6,974 bases of DNA from Lachnospiraceae bacterium (GTDB taxonomy: Bacteria; Bacillota; Clostridia; Lachnospirales; Lachnospiraceae). Location: contig JAHYZZ010000019.1 in assembly GCA_019424135.1 (NCBI GenBank), positions 1-6,974 on the forward strand, given 5' to 3'. Of the stretch, positions 1 through 4,536 are shown piece after piece. Below the pieces are notes generated by a model. The model was not told where the DNA came from and ran no database searches. It saw only the letters and a list, made by a program, of their open reading frames with translations. How positions within the stretch are numbered: the stretch's first letter is position 1; the number at the start of each line of letters is the position of its first letter. A program made the position numbers and the translations under genes.

Positions 1-47
1 TCCTCATATGGTAGTTTTGGATATTTCCATTGTCTACCATATGGGGA
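1..47. repeat. 14-bp inverted repeat with 19-nt loop
   Basis: Bases 1-14 pair with bases 34-47. The core CATATGGTAG/CTACCATATG is perfect over 10 bp, and the outer four pairs include one G-T wobble. The 19-nt spacer is A/T-rich. No T-run follows on the + strand, so it is not an evident terminator in that direction. On the - strand any T-run would lie outside the window. It could be a bidirectional terminator, an operator pair, or the end of an element cut by the window edge. Confidence 0.6.
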
Positions 48-165
48 GCATATCAAAAATCAAGCTTTTTCAGGTGTTCTCCAAAAAAATATTAAAAAAA
101 TTAGCACTCACCTCTTGTCATCGTAACTTCTTTTTACATACAGCCAGTTGTGGGAAAGAAAAAAA

Positions 166-217
166 GGTCAAACTTGACCATATTTTGTTGTCCTGTACAG
201 GGTACCGCCAGGACAGC
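166..217. repeat. Cluster of short palindromes
   Basis: GGTCAA at 166-171 is followed after two bases by TTGACC at 174-179. A second hairpin pairs 187-195 with 209-217 (GTTGTCCTG with CAGGACAGC, one G-T pair), with a 13-nt loop. Inside it, 192-201 is the perfect palindrome CCTGTACAGG. The sites could be operators or a structured transcript. Nothing in the sequence decides between these, and no T-run makes it a terminator. Confidence 0.4.
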
Positions 218-229
218 AGGGAGATGAGA

Positions 230-396
230 ATGAGTAAGAAAAGAAAACGGGAATTATGCCTTATTTTTAGGGACGCTTATTCTCTCTGGCGCAGGACTTT
301 AGCTATCCCGTTGTCGATACAGTGGCAAGTGACAGCTGCCGAGGGACAGATGTGGAATCGTATATCAAGGCAGTCGATATTATGCTGAAAAACTAA
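230..396 (+). pseudogene. Possible decayed small gene(s), unrecognised
   Basis: A GGGAG ribosome-binding-like sequence at 219-223 lies 6 nt before ATG 230, which opens a 52-codon frame starting MSKKRKRE and ending at 388. After about 12 residues the reading becomes unconvincing. A different frame, open from 271 (after a TAG at 268-270) to the stop at 394-396, reads like ordinary protein and contains the stretch GTDVESYIKAVDIMLKN. One reading is a small gene broken by a frameshift or deletion, or two fused remnants. The basic MSKKRKRE start resembles, from memory only, small proteins carried by Clostridia integrative elements. I could not assign a family, and chance open frames remain possible. 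Confidence 0.25.
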
Positions 397-494
397 GACG
401 GTCAGCCCGCAGGTAATCCACAGAAACACGATGCATAGGGACCGTGGAAAAATAAAAAAATCCTTCAGTTTTCTTTTTTAAATCTTAAAATAAA

Positions 495-500
495 TATGAT
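495..500 (+). promoter_or_regulatory. Possible -10 element of the first VanZ gene
   Basis: TATGAT at 495-500 lies 30 bp before the start codon at 530, in a strongly A/T-rich stretch. The hexamer at the usual 17-bp distance upstream (472-477, TCTTTT) is a poor -35, so the call is weak. The gene has its own ribosome binding site (AGAGAGG at 516-522), so a promoter is expected near here. Confidence 0.35.
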
Positions 501-529
501 ATTTTTACTTCTTAAAGAGAGGTAAATTT

Positions 530-1036
530 ATGAAGAAGGAAAGAAAAATTACCATTGTATTGCTTTTTATTTATCTGCTGATCTTATCATGGATTATCTT
601 ATTTAAGCTACAGTTTACATTTTCTGATTTAGATCATATAAGAAAAATAAATCTAATTCCTTTTGGCGGTTCAGTTATCGTAAATGGAAGAATTGATTTT
701 GACGAAATCATTAATAACGCCGTTGTTTTTATTCCCGTGGGGGTATATTTTAATTTGCTTTTCTTAAATAAATCTATTTTAAAAGCAATTGGTTCTGTTT
801 TTGGTATTAGTCTTGCATTTGAAACAATTCAATTTTTATTAGCAATTGGAGCAAGCGATATTACAGATCTACTCTGTAATACGCTAGGTGGCCTGATTGG
901 AATGGCGGTGGTATATGTACTGTCTATTGCGTTAAAGGATAAAACACATAAGATATTAAACCGAATCACATTAGTATGTACTGTATTGGTTGTAGTATTT
1001 TTATTCTTGCTTCTCTTTGTAAATAATATGTTTTAA
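530..1036 (+). CDS. VanZ family membrane protein (first copy)
   Basis: This is a 168-residue, very hydrophobic protein of the VanZ family, small polytopic membrane proteins named after the teicoplanin-resistance gene of Tn1546. Their biochemical activity is not settled. Family marks are visible: an NLIPF motif at 41-45, an N-(x)n-P-x-G block with N62/N63, P69 and G71, the E98-x-x-Q101 pair, and the D110...D113...N117-x-x-G120 block. Helices are likely at about 8-26, 62-80, 82-106, 118-135 and 146-164. The length is normal for the family. The ATG start is supported by AGAGAGG seven bases upstream. The gene appears monocistronic: a terminator follows at 1118-1154. Its coding DNA looks more A/T-rich than that of the second copy, which may mean separate ancestry rather than recent duplication. 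The family call is firm; a role in glycopeptide tolerance is only an analogy. Confidence 0.88.
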   Translation: MKKERKITIVLLFIYLLILSWIILFKLQFTFSDLDHIRKINLIPFGGSVIVNGRIDFDEIINNAVVFIPVGVYFNLLFLNKSILKAIGSVFGISLAFETIQFLLAIGASDITDLLCNTLGGLIGMAVVYVLSIALKDKTHKILNRITLVCTVLVVVFLFLLLFVNNMF

Positions 1037-1117
1037 ACAAATAAGCCTATTTTTTATACCAGAATACATAACAAAATCAATTGAAAAAGAACCTGGCACA
1101 TTAGTCCATGGATATGG

Positions 1118-1154
1118 CCTCGCATTGATGGAGTTTTCAATGCGAGGTGTTTTT
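1118..1154 (+). terminator. Rho-independent terminator after first VanZ gene
   Basis: A perfect 11-bp stem, CCTCGCATTGA at 1118-1128 with TCAATGCGAGG at 1137-1147, closes an 8-nt loop. It is followed by TGTTTTT at 1148-1154. It lies about 80 bp after the stop codon and separates the two VanZ genes into different transcripts. Confidence 0.88.
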
Positions 1155-1222
1155 AAACATTAATTTTGCATATCTTTAAAAATTTTTAATAATTCAACCG
1201 TAAAATATAGAATATAGTTTCA

Positions 1223-1230
1223 GGGAGGGG
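1223..1230 (+). promoter_or_regulatory. Ribosome binding site that sets the second VanZ start
   Basis: GGGAGGGG at 1223-1230 is a strong Shine-Dalgarno sequence. A GTG at 1230 overlaps it and cannot be used with it. The next in-frame GTG at 1239 is 8-10 nt downstream, the normal distance, whereas the ATG codons at 1248 and 1251 are too far. Just upstream, TATAGA at 1206-1211 could be a -10 element, but no good -35 accompanies it. Confidence 0.65.
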
Positions 1231-1238
1231 TGAGCATA

Positions 1239-1844
1239 GTGATTTTAATGATGCTTATGCCGGTCATTTTAACGGTAGTACCGGTAATTTTGTACCAGGC
1301 AGTTTTATGGCTGTGTAAGAAAAAATCGACTTTTACGCATTATTTCTGGACCTTCACTATAATGATCTATGTATGGCTTGTTTTTTCTCTTACGGGAATA
1401 GGTTCCATATGGGACATCTTTTCAAAAGGCGGTCTGATTGAAACTTTTCACCAGGCCAATATTGGATTAGTGTCGTTTCAGTTGGACGGCGTGTTTACCC
1501 ACTCCATGAATGTAATTATGCTTATGCCATTAGGATTTTTATTACCGTTTATATGGAAAAACTTCAGAAATCCGATCAAGGTGGCCCTGACAGGATTGGT
1601 CTTTTCCGCATTTATCGAATTCGCTCAATTACCAACCAATCGTCTGGTGGACGCGGATGATTTGCTGATGAATACCTTAGGTACAGTGTTAGGATATGTT
1701 GCGTGGAAAATCATTGGGAATCATTTCTTTAATAAAAAAGAAAAACAGAGAACAGTTTCACTGGGAGATTCAGAGCCGGTTATCTATTTAGGATTGGCGT
1801 GTGCAGGTAATTTCCTGTTATATGACTGGTCGTGGTTTCTTTAG
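1239..1844 (+). CDS. VanZ family membrane protein (second copy)
   Basis: This is a 201-residue VanZ-like integral membrane protein. An N-terminal helix (about 3-24) and a second one (about 36-52) precede the VanZ core. The core has N91...P97-x-G99 within a hydrophobic helix, E127-x-x-Q130, R135, and the acidic block D138, D140, D141 followed by N145 and G148. A basic linker (NKKEKQR) leads to a last hydrophobic stretch at about 181-197. I place the start at GTG 1239 rather than at an in-frame GTG nine bases earlier, which lies inside the ribosome binding site. It differs clearly from the first copy in length, N-terminus and tail, so the two are distant paralogues. It is a single-gene unit ended by the terminator at 1875-1917. 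The family is clear; substrate and function are unknown. Confidence 0.87.
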   Translation: MILMMLMPVILTVVPVILYQAVLWLCKKKSTFTHYFWTFTIMIYVWLVFSLTGIGSIWDIFSKGGLIETFHQANIGLVSFQLDGVFTHSMNVIMLMPLGFLLPFIWKNFRNPIKVALTGLVFSAFIEFAQLPTNRLVDADDLLMNTLGTVLGYVAWKIIGNHFFNKKEKQRTVSLGDSEPVIYLGLACAGNFLLYDWSWFL

Positions 1845-1874
1845 AGAAAAGTGGTTAGTCTGTTTACCATCTTG

Positions 1875-1917
1875 ATAAGGCTGGGGCGCGTTTCGCGTAT
1901 GCCGGCCTTATTTTTTT
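1875..1917 (+). terminator. Rho-independent terminator after second VanZ gene
   Basis: ATAAGGCTGG at 1875-1884 pairs with CCGGCCTTAT at 1902-1911 (one G-T pair). A short inner CGCG/CGCG stem (1887-1890 with 1894-1897) caps the hairpin, and a run of T follows to 1917. It starts about 30 bp after the stop codon. It insulates the VanZ unit from the two-component/ABC cassette. Confidence 0.85.
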
Positions 1918-2020
1918 GAGCAAAGACACAGGAAAAAGCAGTTGGGCTATTTTGGGCAAAGTTCGAAAAATTATTTCACCTATCGATCTTTATTAATTAA
2001 GTATGCCTTGGTAAATGGAA

Positions 2021-2043
2021 GATTTCCTTTTGCTTTGGAAATC
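2021..2043. repeat. Short inverted repeat upstream of the cassette promoter
   Basis: GATTTCC at 2021-2027 is the inverse of GGAAATC at 2037-2043, with a 9-nt spacer. It ends 10 bp before the -35 hexamer at 2054, a place where a regulator could bind. A 7-bp match in A/T-rich DNA may be chance. Confidence 0.3.
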
Positions 2044-2053
2044 ATTTTGTTGA

Positions 2054-2082
2054 TTGCGCGGGCCGAGAAAATAAATTATAAT
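2054..2082 (+). promoter_or_regulatory. Sigma-A type promoter of the regulator/kinase genes
   Basis: TTGCGC at 2054-2059 and a consensus TATAAT at 2077-2082 are separated by exactly 17 bp. The predicted start of transcription near 2089 gives a leader of about 60 nt before the TTG start at 2149. It lies downstream of the VanZ terminator and is the first good promoter for the cassette. A second weaker pair (TTAGAT at 2092-2097, TAAGAT at 2115-2120, 17-bp spacing) is also present. Confidence 0.65.
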
Positions 2083-2148
2083 GCAATTTGATTAGATGTT
2101 TCGTAAGTGATCGTTAAGATAAGATTTTTCATATAGGGGGATGTTTTC

Positions 2149-2829
2149 TTGAAACAGACAGTCATGATTTTAGAAGATGATGTTGATTTAGCGGAAGGAA
2201 TTGAATTGTCTTTGCAAAGTGAGGAGTTAAGTTTTGTAATATGCTCTTCTATCGCGGACGCGAAGAAAGCGATACAAAAGGAAAAATTTGATCTGTTCAT
2301 TTTTGATATTCATCTGCCGGATGGTAACGGATTAGATTTTTGCCGGGAAATAAGGCGGAAAATATCAAGTCCGATCGCACTGCTTACAGCAAAAGATATG
2401 GAGCTGGATATTGTGACGGGCCTGGAAAGTGGCGCGGACGATTATATTACAAAACCGTTTAGTTTAATGGTGCTTCGCGCACGTATAAGGGCTTTGCTCA
2501 GAAGAAGTCCCGTAAGGAATGGGCAGGAATATAAGGATTCAGTATTTTTGTTCCGTTTTGAGACTATGGAATTTTATAAAAATGGCGTTTCCATAGAATT
2601 AAGTAAAACGGAGCAACGAATTTTGCGTTTGTTAATTTCAAATCCCAATATCATCATAACAAGAGAACGATTGTTGGAATGGGTATGGCCTGAAGGAACA
2701 GAATATGTGGAAGATAATGCTTTGTCCGTCGCTATAAGACGTTTGAGAGATAAATTGGAAGACAATTCTTCTAATCCCAAATATATTAAAACGGTATATG
2801 GCAAGGGCTATATGTGGGAGAATTTGTAA
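2149..2829 (+). CDS. OmpR-family response regulator
   Basis: This is a 226-residue two-component response regulator with a receiver domain (about 1-115) and an OmpR/PhoB-type winged-helix DNA-binding domain (about 130-225). All receiver residues are present: acidic pocket D10/D11, phosphoacceptor D53 in FIFDIHLPDG, T80 in LLTAK, and K102 in YITKPF. The effector domain shows the usual pattern: a LSKTEQRILRLL helix, the recognition region with DNALSVAIRRLRDKL, and the wing VYGKGYMW. Translation begins at TTG 2149, eight bases after TAGGGGG (2134-2140); the ATG at 2141 runs straight into a stop. The kinase gene begins immediately after its stop codon, so the two are co-translated and surely partners. 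Proteins of this family bind direct repeats about 10-11 bp apart, and such a repeat lies before the ABC genes (3795-3816), which are its likely target. The target is inferred. Confidence 0.95.
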   Translation: MKQTVMILEDDVDLAEGIELSLQSEELSFVICSSIADAKKAIQKEKFDLFIFDIHLPDGNGLDFCREIRRKISSPIALLTAKDMELDIVTGLESGADDYITKPFSLMVLRARIRALLRRSPVRNGQEYKDSVFLFRFETMEFYKNGVSIELSKTEQRILRLLISNPNIIITRERLLEWVWPEGTEYVEDNALSVAIRRLRDKLEDNSSNPKYIKTVYGKGYMWENL

Positions 2830-3741
2830 ATGAGACTATCTATTTTTTTTGCTGTCATTGTAAATGTGATACTTTTATATTTTATCATCCGCTGGTATCG
2901 GAACAGACTGTCAACTCAATATCAAAATTTACTTGATGGAATAGACGAAATACTGAGTGGGACAAGAGTGGAGCTTACTTATGACGAATCAATGGATTCT
3001 GCTATTTCTGACCGTCTTAACAGGATAATGGAAATATTTTATATGAAGAAAGAGACCGCTGAGGAAGAAAGAGATCTTGTAAAATCTTTAATTTCGAATA
3101 TCAGCCATCAGATCAGAACCCCACTTGCGAATATTATTTTATATACAGGGTTGCTTAAAGAGCGGATCAATGATCCGAAATCTGCCCGGCTGGCAGATAA
3201 AATAGAGGATAATTCAGAGAGATTGAATTATTTTATGAAAGAATTGCTGAAATCTTCTTACGCGGAGCAGGAAATGATTTCCGTATCACCTAAAATCATT
3301 GATCTTGATCCTGTCATTAAAAGAAGCTGTCAGACTGTTGAATTAGATGCCATGAAAAAGGGAATTCAGATGATTTCTGAGTATCAGGACTACGAAATTT
3401 ACGCTGACACAAAATGGACAGAGGAAGTGTTCGCAAATATTCTTGAAAACGCGATAAAATATTCTTCTGAGGGAGCGACTGTAACGATTCAATCTGTTTT
3501 ATATGAATCCTTTGTATGTGTACGGATTATTGATCATGGTATTGGTATTCCGGAAGAAGAACAAGGGAAAATATTTCAGAGATTTTACAGGGGAACAAAT
3601 GTAACGGACAGGCAGGGATTTGGAATCGGATTATTTTTAGCCCGGGAAGTATTAAGAAAACAACAGGGATATATAAAAGTGAAATCGAAACTGAACAAAG
3701 GAACGACTGTGGAGGTTTTTTTATCCCGGAAAGATTTCTAA
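2830..3741 (+). CDS. Sensor histidine kinase with a single membrane helix
   Basis: This is a 303-residue membrane histidine kinase, expected to phosphorylate the adjacent response regulator. One hydrophobic segment (about 3-22) is followed by arginines (R21, R24, R26), which places the rest in the cytoplasm. A linker leads to the dimerisation domain with the phospho-accepting H93 in SHQIRTPL. The catalytic ATPase domain has the N box with N207 (NILENAIKYS), the G1 box D235-HGIGIP, the F box FQRFYRG, and the G2 box GFGIG at 263-267. There is no room for an extracellular sensor domain. Intramembrane-sensing kinases next to ABC transporters share this lack but usually have two helices; here I see one. 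The ATG directly follows the regulator's stop, with GTGGGAG at 2814-2820 as ribosome binding site. Stimulus is unknown; sensing through the neighbouring transporter is an inference. Confidence 0.94.
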   Translation: MRLSIFFAVIVNVILLYFIIRWYRNRLSTQYQNLLDGIDEILSGTRVELTYDESMDSAISDRLNRIMEIFYMKKETAEEERDLVKSLISNISHQIRTPLANIILYTGLLKERINDPKSARLADKIEDNSERLNYFMKELLKSSYAEQEMISVSPKIIDLDPVIKRSCQTVELDAMKKGIQMISEYQDYEIYADTKWTEEVFANILENAIKYSSEGATVTIQSVLYESFVCVRIIDHGIGIPEEEQGKIFQRFYRGTNVTDRQGFGIGLFLAREVLRKQQGYIKVKSKLNKGTTVEVFLSRKDF

Positions 3742-3760
3742 TCAAATCAGTAAAGGCTTT

Positions 3761-3816
3761 TTTCTCAATCTTAGAATGTGTCAGGAGTGTCACTTTTGAG
3801 AAAGATTTGAGAAAGA
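3761..3816 (+). repeat. TTGAGAAA boxes: tandem 11-bp repeat plus an inverted copy
   Basis: TTTGAGAAAGA occurs twice with no gap, at 3795-3805 and 3806-3816. A third copy of the TTGAGAAA core lies inverted at 3761-3768 (TTTCTCAA). An 11-bp head-to-tail pair puts both sites on one face of the helix, which is how dimers of PhoB/OmpR-type regulators bind. The tandem pair ends nine bases before the -10 element. The neighbouring response regulator is the obvious candidate ligand. The repeat is seen directly; the binding is inferred. Confidence 0.6.
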
Positions 3817-3822
3817 AGTCTT

Positions 3823-3831
3823 TGTTATTAT
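3823..3831 (+). promoter_or_regulatory. Extended -10 promoter of the ABC transporter genes
   Basis: TGTTATTAT at 3823-3831 fits an extended -10 (TG-N-TATTAT). At 17 bp upstream the sequence is AGATTT, a poor -35, and that area is occupied by the TTTGAGAAAGA repeats. This suggests a promoter that depends on an activator. Transcription would start near 3838, about 23 nt before the GTG start. Confidence 0.5.
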
Positions 3832-3860
3832 GAGCAAAACCAAGGAAAGGAAGATGAAGA

Positions 3861-4535
3861 GTGAATATTCTATCAGTTAGAAATCTAAAAAAATATTATC
3901 AAATGGGAGATAGTACAGTAAAAGCTTTGGATGGTATAGATTTAGATATAAAAGCAGGGGAGTTTCTGGCGATTGTGGGGACATCAGGGAGTGGGAAATC
4001 CACATTATTACATATGCTTGGGGGATTGGATCATCCTACTTCAGGCGAAGTTTTGATTGATGGAAAAGATATTTCCAGACTGTCTCGCGATGAGTTAACT
4101 ATCTATAGAAGGAGGAAGATCGGCTTTGTTTTTCAAACTTACAACCTTCTGCCACTTATGAACGTATATGAAAATATTGTGCTTCCCATCAAACTGGACG
4201 GGGTTAAGCCGGATGAGAAGTATATCGAAGATATCCTGCGATTATTAAAGATCGAAAGCAAAAAGTATTCTATGCCCAATCAATTATCCGGAGGACAGCA
4301 GCAAAGGGTGGCGTTGGCAAGAGCGTTGGCAACGAAACCGGTCATGATTCTTGCGGATGAACCTACCGGGAATCTGGACAGCCGGACAAGTCAGGATGTT
4401 TTGGGGTTGATGAAAATTTCCAGTGAGAAACTGGCCCAAACGATTGTGATGATTACACATAATGAGGAAATCGCTCAAATGTCAGACAGGATTATTCGTC
4501 TGGAAGACGGAAAAATCGTGAAAGGCGGTGAGTAA
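3861..4535 (+). CDS. ABC transporter ATP-binding protein (MacB/LolD type)
   Basis: This is a 224-residue cytoplasmic ATPase of the MacB/LolD/FtsE-like group that pairs with FtsX-type permeases. Every functional motif is intact: Walker A at 40-48 (GTSGSGKST), Q-loop Q92 in FVFQTYNLLP, signature LSGGQ at 142-146, Walker B ending in the catalytic E167 (MILADE), D-loop NLD at 171-173 and switch H200. The TYNLLP run after the Q-loop and the GNLDS D-loop are typical of this group. The length is normal. The GTG start is preceded by AAAGGAAG (3846-3853). The permease gene begins one base after the stop codon, so the two are translationally coupled and form one transporter. Such transporters usually move or release substrates from the outer leaflet or act mechanically, rather than importing solutes. 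Substrate unknown; antimicrobial peptide or envelope stress is a reasonable guess given the two-component neighbours. Confidence 0.95.
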   Translation: MNILSVRNLKKYYQMGDSTVKALDGIDLDIKAGEFLAIVGTSGSGKSTLLHMLGGLDHPTSGEVLIDGKDISRLSRDELTIYRRRKIGFVFQTYNLLPLMNVYENIVLPIKLDGVKPDEKYIEDILRLLKIESKKYSMPNQLSGGQQQRVALARALATKPVMILADEPTGNLDSRTSQDVLGLMKISSEKLAQTIVMITHNEEIAQMSDRIIRLEDGKIVKGGE

Positions 4536-4536
4536 C

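Larger units (their letters stand above)
1..529. other. Gene-poor left region with palindromes and possible gene remnants
   Basis: No convincing intact gene is seen on either strand in this stretch. One frame is open from base 1 to a stop at 124-126 and could be the last 41 codons of a gene entering from the left, but I do not recognise its product. A 126-codon open frame beginning at base 8 has a composition unlike a folded protein, no ribosome binding site and no recognisable motif, so I do not call it. The region holds a 14-bp inverted repeat (1-47), two compact palindromes (166-217), and short open pieces around 230-396 that may be decayed coding DNA. The stretch just before the first VanZ gene is very A/T-rich, as expected for a promoter region. 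Confidence 0.5.

Noticed and set aside
8..388. 126-codon open frame on the + strand at the left edge
   Set aside because: It has no ribosome binding site at its first ATG, an odd composition, and no recognisable motif. It spans palindromes, and a more protein-like reading lies in another frame at its 3' end.
398..445. ACGGTC at 398-403 with inverse GACCGT at 440-445 followed by an A-rich run
   Set aside because: The arms are only 6 bp with a 36-nt spacer and no T-run on the + strand. It is too weak to call a terminator or operator.
2076..2300. Open frame on the - strand overlapping the start of the response regulator
   Set aside because: It is antisense to a conserved gene with all family residues and crosses that gene's promoter region. 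It is a by-product of the codon pattern.
3527..3793. Open frame on the - strand across the kinase 3' end and the ABC promoter gap
   Set aside because: It runs antisense to the kinase catalytic domain, has no recognisable family, and covers the operator repeats.
3854..3880. Eight-codon open frame (ATG 3854 to TAG 3880) overlapping the ABC ATPase start
   Set aside because: It could be read as a leader peptide, but the ribosome binding site is only a few bases before it and is better placed for GTG 3861. No pattern supports translation.
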